The notes under the pieces are model-generated. The model saw only the letters and a program-made list of their open reading frames with translations. It was not told the origin of the DNA and searched no databases. 64,000 bases of DNA from Phaffia rhodozyma (taxonomy: Eukaryota; Basidiomycota; Tremellomycetes; Cystofilobasidiales; Mrakiaceae), in the NCBI GenBank assembly GCA_014706385.1, contig JACGZH010000002.1:1302001-1366000 (forward strand). Direction: 5' to 3'. Made by a program: the position numbers and the translations under genes. How positions within the stretch are numbered: the first letter of the stretch is position 1; each line of letters starts with the position of its first letter. Of this stretch, positions 22,802 to 36,200 are shown one piece after another.

Positions 22802-25075
22802 TCAGTCAAAAGTGACTTTTGTTCCCAAACTCTCCACGATCCCCACGTTCTCTCTCTTGGCCATTGCCAAAGCAGCACCAGGTCTCTGTCTACCTGCTTT
22901 CTCCCACTTGGCCATCTTGGCCGGTCTCTTTGCCTTTCCTTCTCCCTGAGCGTCATCGTCATCGGCGGTCTCCTTCCTCTTTCGGCCGTCTTCTCCTTCG
23001 CCTTCAGTTCCGGCGGCCCCACCGGCAGCAGCAGCAGCGGCAGCCTTGAGGGCCGCTCGCTCACTCTTCATAGGTCGGACCTTCTTCCTTGGGATTTGAA
23101 CCTGAGGTTGGGCGGCGTCATCCGTCGTTTGGTTCGCGTTCGAAGAGCTGTTTGAGGTGGAGGAGTGGGGATCGATGATTGGGGTGTTGAACGTATTGCG
23201 GCCCGTGCCAGATCGAGCGGCGGCGGCTGCCGAGGCAAACTGTATCTCGACAACAAGGAGACAAAGCATAATAACGGATAAGACTCAGGAGGAAAGAAGG
23301 AGAAAGAGACCTTGAAACAGGGGCACTAACCTCGATGCTTAATGGTCGACCGTCCAATCGGTGGTTTCGCATGTCGATCAACGCAGCCGTCGCTTGTGCG
23401 GGAGTGAAGAAATCCAAGAAGGCAAACCTATCAGGGACGCATGCGTCGTTGATGATGTCAGTCAAGGATACCACAGACAGAGGGTGAAAGTGGAGACAGA
23501 ACGAACCCTTTGCATCGACCGGTATCCTGGAACTGACCCATCCTAACCTTTCTCAACCCAGCTCCTGAAATCTCCTCCACGGCTGTCTCAGTCGCCCCAT
23601 CCTTGGCGTCCGACTTGGTCTCTTTCTTCTCAGTCTTGTCTTCGTCATCGGCAGCAGTAGCGTCGGCAGCGGCAGCGGCGGCATCAATCTCACTCTTCTC
23701 AGGGAGGAACTTGGACCGAGGTTGCTTCTGAGCGTGTTTCTTAGAGTTGGAAAGCGAAGTGGACCAGTGAGACTCGATTAGATTTCGAAGGATCTCCTCA
23801 GTCGCGGCGAATCTGATGGATGGAGAAATCAATGGGAATAAGGACGCGTGCGTATAGCATGCTTGGGCGCGAGCCGAGAAGAGGTAATAAGATGGAAAGG
23901 CTTACCCCAAGTTTCCGACAAAGAGCGTACTACCAACCGGGTTCTTCTGCTTAGCCAACAGAGCCTGGGCGGTTTTGGACTTGGACTGTCCTTCAGGAAG
24001 GGAGGCGACGGCTGCGGTGGGTGCGACTGGTCGATTGGTGAAGTCTGATCCGAGCTTGATGAGCAATGCTCTACCGTCTAGAGGGAACATAATTAAGAAG
24101 AGAAACCTGGTCAGGTCAGAGGAATTGAACGAGCAAACTCATGGAAGGAACGAATGTACGCACTGAGGTGCCCTTCGGATAGCTTGACGGCTTCCAGACA
24201 CGATTCTCGATTTGAAAAGTCTACATAGGCAAACCTGTATCGAGTTCGCATATTAAGGTTGATAGATTGCGTTCAGACAGTGAATTTGATTTGCGCAAAA
24301 ATATCTAAGGAAAGAGATCGAGATGAAGGTAAACGTACCCCTTGTTCTGGCCAGGTCGTCCGCCCGATTGAGCGGGTCCTCTGGGCATCTTGATCCTTGT
24401 GATCCGTGCCTCTCCACTCTCCTCCTCCTCGTTATCGCTATCTCCCTCGCTATCACTCTCACTATCCTCTCCAGACTCGTCCTCACTCTTGGCCGGCTTC
24501 TTTCCTTTCCCTTTTCCTTTAGCAGCCGAGTTGACCAAGGCTTTGGTGAAGTACTGCCTGAGTTGATCCTCGTTGGTCTTGAACGACAGATTTCCTACCC
24601 AGACCGAATACTTACCCGGCTTCGAATCGTCCTTAGCCTTCTTGCTAGAGGTAGTAGCAGAGGTGGTCGAAGTGCTGATGGCAGAGTCTGTCGAGGGTTC
24701 GGCGCCTTCTCGGAGATTAGATTTTGACTTAGATTTTCGGAGAGCAGCACGAGAGAGGGGAGCAGGAGCATTAGGATCAATTTCGAGAAGATCGGCATCA
24801 TCTGTCGGGGCAACATCCTCAATAGAATCAGATACGACCTCCTCCGGAGCGGGAGACTGATTCGAAGATGTTGATGCTTCCGGCTGAGGGGTAGACGTAT
24901 CGACAGTTCCGTTGGCTTCCTCCTCCACCTTGGGCTGCTCGACCTCCGAAGCGGTCTCCTCTTTCTTTTCTTTCTTTTCTTTCTTCTCCTTCTTCTCCTT
25001 TTTCTCCTTCTTCTCCTTCTTTTCTTTTCGCTCCTTCTTCTGAACAGAAGTGGTATCAGATTTGTCCTTAGGCAT
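22802..25075 (-). CDS. NOP13: Nop13-like nucleolar protein with two RRMs
   Basis: RNA-binding protein of pre-60S/90S ribosomal particles in yeast. Six or seven exons. The start is the ATG at 25075 (MPKDKSDTTS). A long Lys/Glu tract (KEKKEKKEKK) follows, then an acidic Ser-rich segment. RRM1 is split by insertions: KYSVWVGNLSFKTNEDQLRQ (RNP2), a basic/acidic insert, RITRIKMPRGPAQ, then KGFAYVDFSN (RNP1). RRM2 reads STLFVGNLGFAATEEILRN, an Ala/Asp-rich insert, LRKVRMGQFQDTGRCKGFAF and RPLSIEFASA. The tail is basic (RKKVRPMKSERAALK, KRPAKMAKWEKAGRQRPGAA). Two RRMs with LSIEFA near the end and a W-E-K-A-G-R-Q-R-P motif match Nop13 as I remember it. Nsr1/Nop12-like alternatives are less likely. 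Confidence 0.75.
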
Positions 25076-25962
25076 GGCGATCAAGCGTTATTTTGTTGGT
25101 GCAAAGACTGGTCGGCAAGCAGCAGAGGCAAAGAGAACGGGGAAAGGACTATCTGAAATTTCTGAGCGTGAGTAAATTCAAGGCAGTGAAATTATGGTCA
25201 CGTGATGTGGCAAGTTGCTTGTGCGTCTGCCTCCCAGACACCATCATGCCCTTCTGTCCAGACGCCAGTGTCCTGGCGGGAAGGATAAGATGTGTGTCAT
25301 ATACATGTTTGTACGTGCTACGTTACACAAGAGAACAGAAAGCGACTGATGAAACAGATACGAAAGCTTCACCGAACGTTCACTGTTTGAGACATGTCGG
25401 AGTCAGTGCTGGGTTGACTCGACTGCTTTGATGTTCGTTTTGTATACTCAACATTGGGGATCCGGACGAATAATTAATCCAGCTGCACCTGGCTCGATTC
25501 GACATATCGTCTCTGTCTCTTTGTGTCTCTTTCTCTTTGACTATTTGTGTCTTTGTCTGTGGACTATGAGCTTTAGAGCCTTCACCAGGTTGTTCATCAT
25601 GACCTGCAGTCGGTTGAACCGATTAAGAGGGATTTCCTGCAAAGAAGCAGGCATAGACCCCAACAGCTTAGAAGATATAAAGAAGTCGAGGATGATGAGG
25701 GCAATCGTCCACGTTCAACACTCATCAGTGGTGCTGGTGTTTGCCACTGCTGCTCTTCCCGCCGAAGCTACCTCATCGACGAAGGAAACTAGACCTATGA
25801 GCTACGAGATGCTGGTGACTTGTGGTCTGAAGAAACTCAGATCAAGAGGATTACGTATCCATCATCATTGGTTAGGGTTCCTCTAAACTTGCTTGAAGGC
25901 AAGGCATATCAACGTAGTCACATCTCACGATCTTCGATCTATTCAACCATCACACCGTTCAG
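25076..25962. other. Divergent promoter region; possible upstream exons of the next gene
   Basis: Shared upstream region of the Nop13-like gene (-) and the unrecognised gene (+). Two stretches look coding but cannot be joined cleanly: 25607-25730 (frame giving VEPIKRDFLQRSRHRPQQLR) and 25794-25871 (frame giving LRDAGDLWSEETQIKRITYP). The second could splice in phase from a GTTAGG donor to the ATG at 25963. A 152-codon open frame at 25428-25886 conflicts with both. Confidence 0.35.
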
Positions 25963-27284
25963 ATGTCATTGAATAAGTCTTCACCATACACATGCCCATC
26001 AAAACTAGTTCAGATCCATTCGGACTACTCCAGAAACTCGGACTCCGCTAACGAGGCCTTCTCAATGTACAGATCGTCTGCTAGAGCGAGAAGCAACAGC
26101 CTCAGCAGCAATGCCGAGAGTTTCGTCTCGAACGGTATGAACGGGTCACTCGATCTATGCGTTCTATTTGATGTGGCGATAGATTAGCTAACGTGAAACG
26201 AGAAACTCCTTTCTTTGTTATTTGAACAAACCAAAAACAAACACCAAACAATATCACGGCCTTCAGGAGGATCCGTCTCGAGCTCAAATTCTGCGGCTGC
26301 CCCTTTCGTATGGATGACCGTGGTAGGTGCACTCACTGAGAATATAAACAAAATTTCACTATATGAACAACGTTGCTCAGACATTGACTCCCTGACTACG
26401 GAGTCTTCTCTGATCAGTTGAGATCCAGGCCGGGACTTGCAGAAGAACTAACAACGTTCTTGGCAGGGTTAGTATATCTTGCTGCATGTGTCACAATCAC
26501 AGTCAACTCGAGCTGGGATCATTTATGATGAGCTGACAAGATCAATCAACCCTGTCTTGCTTTTCCAGAGCTTCACAGCGCATCTTGGAAAAGGAGCGTC
26601 AGTCTACACTAACAATTGCTGACTCGTCAAATCTGAGGAACATTGTTCAATCTCATTATTTCTGGATGATTTCAGCCGGCGTCTTGTTCCATAGAACATT
26701 GCGTTGCGTGGATGATGAAGATGACGATGTAGTAGGCACAAAGTTTCTAGCTTATGCAGAGTGAGTCTCTTCTATCTAGACATAGGGAAGGTATTCCTTT
26801 CTGAAACATTCGAGTGAATGCGTGCGCTTTCGATCGTTCATCTAAGCAAGGAGCTGACTAGTCCATCCACGTCCTCGCTCTGTTTCGGACAGATTCATGG
26901 ACGACGATGCTTTTGACCTTCATCTGCAGAGTAAATCACTTTTTATTTTTTCTTATCATCAAAAAGAAAAATTGCAACCAGTCTACAGTTCATTGACATA
27001 GCACCTTGTCTTTGCTTTCTTTCTCATACGTTAAAGGCGAAGAGTTTCAGCTCCTAGTGTGTGTCTTAAAGTCCACTTCACCTCTATGTACATTGAGCAG
27101 AGCGCTAACCTTGTTAAGCTCGTTTCGTATAGGGAAAACTCGGATCTCATCCAATCAGCACCAGGTAACGAAACCCGAAACATCTGTTAGCCTGCAAAGT
27201 ATCAAAGATCTGATCAACCGAGTGTCTTTCTTGTGCCCAGAGGTCTTCTTCTTCAAAGACGCAATTATGCCTGCCTCTGAATAG
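25963..27284 (+). CDS. Hypothetical protein, no recognised domain, 5' end uncertain
   Basis: Seven exons splice in consistent phase from the ATG at 25963 to the TAG at 27284. The N-terminal 75 residues are Ser/Asn-rich (MSLNKSSPYTC, SSSNSAAAPFVWMTV). The ordered-looking part reads LRSRPGLAEELTTFLAGASQ, RILEKERQSTLTIADSSNL, RNIVQSHYFWMISAGVLFHR, an acidic patch DDEDDDVV, KFLAYAEFMDDDAFDLHLQ, SEEFQLLVENSDLIQSAP and ends EVFFFKDAIMPASE. One acceptor (27036) is AAAG. It looks mostly helical and soluble, and I recognise no family. Coding potential rests on phase agreement over six introns and the absence of stops. Extra upstream exons are likely. Confidence 0.5.
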
Positions 27285-27715
27285 TCTTTCTAATCCTTCC
27301 TCATCACACATCGACAACCTTCTCCCATCCTTTCTCTTCCCATCGTGGTTGTAGACTGATATGTTGACCCCACTCATTTCATTCATGTACCTCCGTTTTC
27401 TCCTCTAACATCGAGAAACTTATTTCTTGTCAAAGCACATAATTATCGGTAAATATGATATGCGTTCATCCGTTTGTCTGTTCATTACAATCTTTTTTTC
27501 GCCTCCAGTACATCGTGCGTGACCAGAACTTATCTTGATAGGATCGACGACCCTTTTGAGGAATGCGTTCACTCGGAGAAGTTCTTAGAGAATCAAGACG
27601 AGAAGAGAAAAGAGAAGAGATCAGAACGGGTTCTCACAAAAGTTGTAGTCCAAGAGAACAGAAAGAGGTGGGTAGGACCTTACTTTTTCGATCTCACTCA
27701 GCACCGATAGGAAGT
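27285..27715. other. Intergenic between convergent genes
   Basis: Lies between the unrecognised plus-strand gene and the 3' end of the transcription-factor gene. A 78-codon plus-strand open frame (27474-27710) is Lys/Glu-rich and is not supported as a gene. Confidence 0.45.
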
Positions 27716-30700
27716 CTAGTTCAGAAAGGAAGGGTCAGTCGGCAAATAAATTCTTTCTGCGCATTCAGGTAGATAACTAAAGCAGAGACTCGTACCCCAG
27801 AGGTATCTATGAGTCCGGCCAAGTGAACGTTAGCCCCAGTTTACGACTAGACAGTCCAACAAGCAGGAAGAAGCAAACATACGCATTTAAACGGCCGGAT
27901 ATCGGCTCTGATTTATTCATCGTGGTGTCTGCATCGATTTCCACTACAACCATTTTGACAACATTTTCAAAGACATCAGTATGAGATCAGATGAAACTCT
28001 TCTCGGTAGCGCTCAAGAAAAGTGAAAGAGAACATACGTAGGGTTGACGCTACAAAACGGACTTTTTGAACCAACGATGGTCCGTTCACAGCAAGCTTTG
28101 ACCATCGCCGTCATCAGTGCCGTTGTTTTAAGTTAGTATGTCATAATCAAGGAAGAAGGATAGAGTTCGAGCCTTTGAGGAAAAGGAAAAATAAAAATAT
28201 TGAATTTACAGATTGAATAGGGATTCGATGAAGCTGATGATTTGTTTCAGCCAGATTGGGCACCCAGTCAATTGAACAAAGCACGTCTTTGCCTTCGAAT
28301 GTTGACATAAGAAGAGATTCCACTCACAGCGTTCAACAAGTCCACAGCGACGGCTTCTCGGCGGTCAAACGCACCCGCACGCTCTTGTATAACCAGTTCG
28401 GCGGCTGAGTACAGCGGTTAAGAGATAGTGATACCGTTGTCAGGATATAGCATATAGTAAACAAATACTTCTGAAACGGGACAAGTCCTCACCTTTCCGA
28501 CTTGGCGAGCCGATAGCGCCACTCATATCCAATAGTTCATCTCGGTATTGTCTACAGACCCCAATCAATGGATCAGCTAAGATTTACATACGGGCTCAGC
28601 CCGAAAGTGAGAATCACATGATGCAAGTCAAGAAAAAAAAGCGTACATGAGAACAAATCGCACTAGGGCCTGGGTAACGTATATGTTTCCTTGACTAACC
28701 AGGAACGCATCTTTTGCATTCTCTCTTGAAGAGGTTGGATCCGAGAAGAAAAGTGTGAGTTGGGTTTTGGCTTCCTCTTCCCAGCCATGACATGGTCTGA
28801 TAGATAAAGCGTCCGAAGAGAAAGCGATCAGAAAGTTAAGACTTCTACGTGGTTTCTGTGTGCTGTGAGATTTTCAACGAAGATTGACTCACGAGTTGGC
28901 CGCCGAATCGAACGAGTCCTGTTGAACGAATGCGGTAGGTATATCTCGAAGGACACTGGCCATGTCTGATATAAATGACGCCACAACCCGAAGTTTATGT
29001 AACACCTCTTCTGCCCCAACAGGAGGATGCCGTTTAGTCTCTCGTTGAGCTGGTTTTGTTGGTGAGGAGGACGAGCACAGCGTGAGATTGTTAAACTTCT
29101 CTAAGACTTATTATTTATTCCCTTGCAGGCGAGATAACAACAAAGGCCCACCTTGCAGAATAGAACCAAGTAAAGCAAAAATCTTTGTAGCGAGATTGAA
29201 GCCTGATCATCGCGCGATTGATAATAATCAGCTGGCCAGTCCTTTTGTGTTTATATCTCACAATCCAGCCTGACGAAATATACTGACCGACGATGATAGG
29301 AGTCCTAGTCGATGGCTGGGGGAGATAAGCCTGCCTTGTAATAAATTCATCATCAATCTCTGTAGGCAATGGGGTTGATATATTCTCGATTTGGATAGTG
29401 ATAATCCTGTCTATCAGACAAGCCCTACAAGATCAAAGTGACAAGATATCGTCAGTGGAGTCCTTGCCATTTATGTTGCGTCGTAAACAATGGAAGAGAA
29501 GATTAGCACTTACATCGATTTATCTGCGACAAACAATAGCCAGTATATTCTCCTCCTAAGCTCATCTTCGATTGGATCTTGAGGAGATTGATTCGATCCG
29601 AAATAAGATAGGTCAAGACAAATTGACAGACAGATAACCTATGAGCAGCAGGCCTTAACATACCTAGGTCTATATATGACTGCGCGTAAAAGCGGGAAAA
29701 TTTACAAGGATATAAGGTTTGTGATTCTAATGGTGTTGCGGTCGAAAGACTTACCTCCCTACGATGTAAACCCAAAGACACAGCGATATCTAAGGCTTCG
29801 GCGAATGAGGCAGCTAATTGACCGAAAGCCAGCGATCAGGTCGTCAGCATAGAAATGTACATGACGCATGGATAATCTGACAACATACTATTTGCTCCAG
29901 GCTTCCCGATGACTGACACCATACATATGGAACAAAGTTTATTCAGACGAAACCTCAGGAGTATCATCAGGAAGTACGCTCACTTACCAAAATGGTACAC
30001 GCAATCGAAATACCTGTCCTCCATCATGACCAAGAGATATGATGAGGTCCCTACAAAGTTCTCTTCTCTTCATGTGTAGTCAACTTAACATACCTGATGA
30101 TAACCATAAGGAAGGTAGGTGGGTCATACGCGTTTATTGTGATTGCCCTCGATGCTTTTTGACACCTTCCAGCGAGTCCTCGGACCTGACTGTTTTCTAC
30201 TGGGACGTAAACTTTCGGAACCTAGAAAGGTTGTGTAAAACCGATGCGAGGTACAGCGAGAGATATCAAGCGAAAGTTAAACGAGATGTCTATCGATCGG
30301 GCGAACAGTCAAAAAGCAAGATTTAGAGGAAAGGTATACATACTTGAACTAGGGTCGCCGCCAGGGTGCTCATGACCAAAGCGAAGAACAGCGAATCTCG
30401 TTCCTCTATATGAAGCAAACAGGGCAAGCCGGTACAAGTGACATAGTCAGTGTGAGATATTTTGGACTAGCATAAATCATGTGAATTTCATGAACCTCGT
30501 CGGGCGCTGAGATCAGCGATGAACGTCGGTTGATGGAGACACGGTGTCAACGGCCATACCTGTAGCGACCAAACGTTTGAAAGAAGTATGTGCATCATCC
30601 GTCAGTTGATCAGGTCCTCCTGGATCATCCGAAGATCAGCCAGAAGAAGATAGAGAGCGCGAAGACATACATAATCAAAAAAGAGCGATATTATATAGAT

Positions 30701-32433
30701 TGCAGCGTCTCTCGGAAGAATGTCTTCGATGGAATGCAACCTTTTAGAAGTCGCGTCACTCCTTGGGGTCGATGTATCACTCGTGGCAACTTCAAGCCCG
30801 ACGGTACTTCCTGAATCACTCAATCCAGTCGGCATCCTCTCACCAAGCTGTGAAAAGATTTTTTCCGCGCTCGATCGATAAGGATGGACTGCTGGAGGGG
30901 TGAATATTGTTGCTGGAGCAGGGCCATTGCTAGAAGTAGAAGTTGGAGGTGTGATGGCCGAGGAACGTTCTTCGGACAAGATGTGTTGAAATCCTCTAGT
31001 CCCACTATTAAATTCCTCGGCAAATGAGGGTGAATCTTCGTGCATGGCAGAGGGAAGGTCTGAAGTCTTGTTAGCACTTGATATCTGGCTTGACATCAAA
31101 TATGAAGAATCTCCTCTGAGATGAGACGAAAGATGGGATTTGGGGAACGAACTGGACATCTCCTTAGGAGAACGATCGGATGGAAGTTGGGGTTGCCGTA
31201 ATTGATGATTATGTTGTGACTGAGGCAACGGCGCCTGAGATACTGCATGAAATTCGCTCATCCCAGAAAGACTCAGGGCATAATTTTCCGACGGTGATCT
31301 TTGTGAGTATCCAGTCGGGGATCCCACAGGTGGTGAAGGTGCAATGGGTGGTAACGTTAATGACGCGAACGACATTGAGGGAAATGCGTGTCGTTGAAGA
31401 GAGGATAGATCTGAACCCAAGTGATTCGGATGATCGTCCACCCGAGAAAGCGATCCGCTCCTCGTAAAGTTTGGCCACTGGGAGCTCACCGGGTCATCTT
31501 CTGTGAGCTGAGAATTGTCCTGAATCAACCCATCAACAGTATGTCGTCTCTGGGGAGTCGGTTGGGCGGCCTGGTCTATACCTAGGGCGGACAAAGCTGA
31601 CGAGACAAAGGAAGACATCTTACCGGTAGGTTCCGAAGAGACCGAACCCGACGAACCTCCCGGCGATTCGGAGCTCGATTGAGCTGTTGAAATGGATATG
31701 GTGGAAAGGCTGTTGGCACTCGAAAGATGTTTAAGCTCGGGCATCGGGAAACGGCTGCCATTGTTGCTTAATAGTGAACCTTTGGACATTAACGATTCTC
31801 TGTTTTCTGCAGCCTCAGCTGCTTCCCGGTTCATTTTTCTAATAGAACAAGGAAACTATAAGCCCGATTCTCAAGATAACATTACTTCAGACGCTTACTT
31901 CACGTATTGGTTTGGGGGACCTCTCTTTTTGGGATGATATGTGTACAGACATGGAATCTTGAGAGATAAGCAATGTCGGCAAGGCGGAATCTTCAATTGA
32001 GGATCGTAAAGGTTGATAGACGGATCCAACGGAGGTTCTCTGTGGCATTTCACTGTGCAGATTGAGGTAGATCCAGATAGATCCCAACCGTTTGTCCGGA
32101 TGTTTGTCCATTCATCGAACCAACGACATACGCATACGGTAAGCTTGCGTTCTGACTGGTTGTGAACCCTACCCACGGCTTTGTCCGTCGAACAGCGCGT
32201 TACCGTAGGTCGACAAAGAGCGATGATCCTCTAAGGGAAAGACTCAGATGATCCTAGTGGAGTATATATAGCAATGATCGATCGAGAGAGACAAGTACAG
32301 AACGGAAGAGTTGAAAGAGATCCGACTTACCTTTTCGTATGCGGCAACAATCACACGAAGGCACTTGTCGAGGCTTTTCGACGATCTCTGATGACCGTCT
32401 TCTCTTCTTCGGCTGACTCGACGCGTCTGACAT
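27716..32433 (-). CDS. Zn(II)2Cys6 transcription factor with fungal_trans (MHR) region
   Basis: Fungal-specific nuclear regulator; its target pathway is unknown. A 21-exon model runs from the ATG at 32433 to the TAG at 27718-27716. Exon 1 (32433-32331) gives a basic leader (QPKKRRRSS) and SCDCCRIRK. Exon 2 (32052-31899) completes the zinc cluster: VKC, a long linker, CRHCLSLKIPC and the KKRGPPNQYVK that typically follows it. Exon 3 (31838-30671) is a Ser/Pro-rich linker of about 390 residues ending IEDILPRDAAIYIISLFFDY. Twenty introns in all cut the middle-homology region: VWPLTPCLHQPTFIADLSAR, SLFFALVMSTLAATLVQ, DPIEDELRRRIYWLLFVADK, TPLPTEIDDEFITRQAYLP, KDAFLVSQGNIYVTQALVRF, LHRIPIQSLAVNGPSLVQKV. 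The LAVNGPS join uses an AAAG acceptor. The KKRGPPN context is shared with XlnR-type and sugar-metabolism regulators, which is suggestive only. Confidence 0.85.
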
Positions 32434-33217
32434 ATCTTCTTGAGGCAGGGTGAGCGCAAGTTCAGATGAACGAGTTGAGTATGCCTAGTATGATTAGATA
32501 AATGGATGGACGCTGAACAGAGCAAAGGTGGATGAAAGATCCACTTGAGAACGGCAATTGGTCGGCAGCGGGCGATTCTCACTCTTGGAGGTCACGAGGT
32601 ATCCTCGATCACTCGACATCTTCAACATCCAACTTGACGATCTTGCTTCTGTTTTTTTTTGTCGCTCTCATGCCAACTACTTTCTCTCTAGCCGTGTCCT
32701 CTCCATGCGCGCCCCGTTCATTTGCTTGTCCTCATTGTTGAGAGTCAATGTCTCCATGTTGACGAGGTTTCTCTTCCCTCGGACTGAGGGTTTGTGTCTT
32801 GCTTCGATCTTAGCAGCTTATGTAACATACCGGCTTTAACCGACGGATCCGTTCCCTAACACACATGAACAAATGTATAACACGGTCGATCCAACCAACA
32901 AGAAAAATAAATGTTCGGAAACCAAGACAAAGGTAGGAAGAATTGAAAGATGGAAATATAACTAAATAGGACACAGAGAGAAGGTCGAAAGAAGAAAGGA
33001 TCGAGAAAGGGTAGAGGTAGAGACAAAGAAGTGGTATATGTGGTAGAGCGACCTCTGTATAAAAAGGATCTCCATAGGCTATCTGGCCTTTAGAGAACTA
33101 GGCATGTTTGTTATAGAGGCAACAAGGCTGTGGAAAGAGAAGGAAGATCGAGACAATCAACATAAAAGCCCCGTCGTCAGATTATGAAACGAAACGAAAC
33201 AATTTTCTTCTAGAAGC
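32434..33217. other. Upstream region of the zinc-cluster gene and 3' flank of SWI3
   Basis: Contains the promoter of the Zn2Cys6 gene (-) on its left side and the 3' flank of the SWI3-like gene (-) on its right, with AT-rich sequence near 32860-33100. Open frames of up to 93 codons on the plus strand have no gene features. Confidence 0.5.
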
Positions 33218-36200
33218 TCACTCACCAGCAGATTCGTCGGTCGATAGACTCGGTTCCATCGATACATCCGCCTCGCCGACTACAGGTCCTGTCGACTTGT
33301 CCGTCGCCTGTTTGAGCTGATCTAATCCGGCCTGGATGTCCGCCGAGAACACCATCGCAGGATTTGCCGATCCAACCGGCGCATTAGTTGTAGGAGCAGT
33401 AAGCGTGGGAACAGTAGATGGGATGATGGTGGTGGCAGTTGTCGGCAAGCTTTGCTCAGTAGCCGGAGGCTGTGCGGATGGAACGGTCGAAGGCGACCCA
33501 GAAGGAAGCAAACCGGGTGAGGGACCAGCAGGAGCCAATGAGGAAGAAGTAGGAGGCAGAGAAGGTTGAACGACTGAAGTCGAAGGAGTAGAGACAGGAG
33601 CAGATGTGAAGGCGTTAGAAAAAGTAGAGGCAGGGGCAGGAGCAGGCGGTGGAGCAGAGAAAGAAGGAGAGTTGACCGCTAGTCGAACCGCTGGGTTGAC
33701 CGAAGCAGCTCTCTCGTTTCCAATCTGCCCTTCTACGGCTCTGATTGCACCTTGGGCCTGCTCCATCATTGCCTTAACTTTGGCCGTCTGCTCAAGCACC
33801 TTGATCCTCTCTCTGTACACATTCTGTCTAGCCACTTCAACCGCCCGTCTCTCGTGTTCAACCATCTCTTCGAGCTGTTCGAAATGAGCCATCTTGAGCT
33901 CGAGCTTCTTCAACTGAGCAGCTACTAGCCGGGATACAAGCGACTGAAGCTGACGTTCCTCTTCCGAGGCCAGCACCGATGCCTTTGATGCAGCAGCAGA
34001 GAGTGAAACCGACGCAGCCTGTTGGAGAGCCGACCGAGATGGAGCAGGAGCAACAGAGACCGGGTCAGATTGGTCGGTCGTCGTCTGTCCATCCTCCTTC
34101 TCCTCTTTGATCTCTTTCGATGGGCTTCCGACGACCGCCTCGTCGTCCTGCATAGACACATCTCCTTCGACTACCTCCCTCGGCTTATCCTTGTCCTCCT
34201 CGTCTACGTTCTCCTTCTGCTCTCCCTCCTTTTCTTTCTCGCTCTCATCCTTGTTCTCAGACACGTCCGCTCTAGAGTCTCCTTCCTCCGGCTTCTTCGC
34301 AATTTGCTTGAGGTCTCCTGTGAGCTCACCCATCGCCCGACCAGCAGCCGCTGCGGCCACGCCCGGCCCAATCGTGCTCGCCAAGAAGGCAACCACGCTC
34401 ATCACCGGGTTGTCCGCCTTTGCGAATGGCAAAGCCTCGGCATTCCCACCTAGCCCAACCGCATACTTCAACGGACCAAGATCAGTCTCTGCCGAAGCGG
34501 CTGCCAGATACGGATCCTCAATCGGCAACTGCAAGAATTTAAGGATACACTGATCTCTTGTTCTTGTTTGGACGTGGTCCGAGATCGATGTCCAATCCTC
34601 GTCGTGCATCTCGATTGCCTCGAGGAGAAGGAGAAGCTCTTGATCGGTCCAGTCATCCGTCGAGGCATGCTTGAAAGCTGCATCGTCTATCCGAACGAAA
34701 TCTCCAGAGAACATCGTAGAGGGGAACCGACCCGAAAGGTAGCAAGCTGGGCAGACCGAGTATTTAGCATCCTTGAGGGAATGGTACCTAACACGAGTAC
34801 AATCGACCCCACACGTGTCGCATGAGTACGCTTTCTGTTGACCACCGACAGAGGATCCGTTCAGACCGGCGTTCTTGGACGCCAAGGTCGACCCCTCGGT
34901 CGGTGTAATCGATCGGTGAAGTCCTTTAGACGTCGTCTGGTAGACTTGTTTTCGGAGATCTAGGTTAAGAGATCCGGTTGTCGGTCTCGAAGTCGACGCG
35001 ACTGGCTGAGGAGAAGATGTGTTTGGCTTGATCCCAGGATGCAAAGGTTGAAGACCTTTAGGGGTGTCGAGCGTGACTCTGAAATGGCCAGTAAAGGGTG
35101 GACCAAGTGATGAAGGTTTTGTATCTGGATCAATCTGACAGACACAGTGAAAAGTTTCGGAAGTAGAGTGAAGAAGAAAGAAAGCGAAAAGCACAAATTG
35201 AGTTAGACAAACAGGCAAAAAGACGCGACGAAACGAACATTATCCATGGAGACCATTCATAGAACATACCTGATAGTTGATCAATCCCCACTGCTCCAGA
35301 AAGGCATGAACCCTCATGATAGCACACACATCACCTGCCAAATTTCTCCGGCAAGCGGTGACAGTTAAGTACTCGCTTGGATTAAGTCTGTATGTGTTGA
35401 TCATGAAGTCTCTGTAATCCTTGTAGATCTGAGGGGTTTTGCTTCGATTCTTGTTTGAAAAAAACTCTGGAATCGACCGTCTCTCGATAGGAGCAATCGT
35501 GGCAAAGTTGAACCACGCGGAGTACGAAGGGATGATGATCGGTTGGGTCTGAGCGGCCAAGTAGGCAGCTGCTCGAGCTCGGAGTGCGGGTAGGTCCTCT
35601 TCAGCGTCCTCCGGCTCTGAAGGAACATCGTCTTGTGGCTGAGATTCCGGGAGCTGGGACGCGTTCGGAAGGGTAGTGGAGACCGGTTCTTGTCTGGAAG
35701 TCTCGATCGAGGATGCTGTGTCAGTTACAGATTCGAGTTGAGTCACAAGAGCTGGAACTGAGGTATTGGAAGAAGGGATGGAAGTATCTTGAACTGTTTG
35801 TTGAACGAGCAAGCGAGGCATATGTGGATGAATAAAAACGCGTTTTGTTAGCTTCTCCCTTCCATCCCATTGGTAACTTCATAAAGTAGCTTCAGTAAGC
35901 TCTTCCTTCAGATGTTTGACACGTCTTTCTCAGCGAAACACAGGGGATAGAGTAGCTGAAGAAGGAAACAATAGTACAGAAAAGAGGGAGAGAAAAAAAA
36001 AAGAAAAAGAAGCGAGTCACGTACCGACGTCCATTCTATCATCATCCACTCCAGCTTGACTGAGGTTTCCAATTGCGGTCGAGTCGATAGGTTGTTTCTC
36101 CATGATCTTACCGGGCGCAGATGCAGCTTCATGGGCGGTTGCTCCTTCGACTTCTGAAACAGGCCCGGCATCGGCAACATCAGCAGTAGAAGCGGGATCT

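Noticed and set aside
22822..23049. Plus-strand open frame opposite the Nop13-like tail
   Set aside because: Antisense shadow of a GC-rich, Ala/Arg-coding exon of the minus-strand gene.
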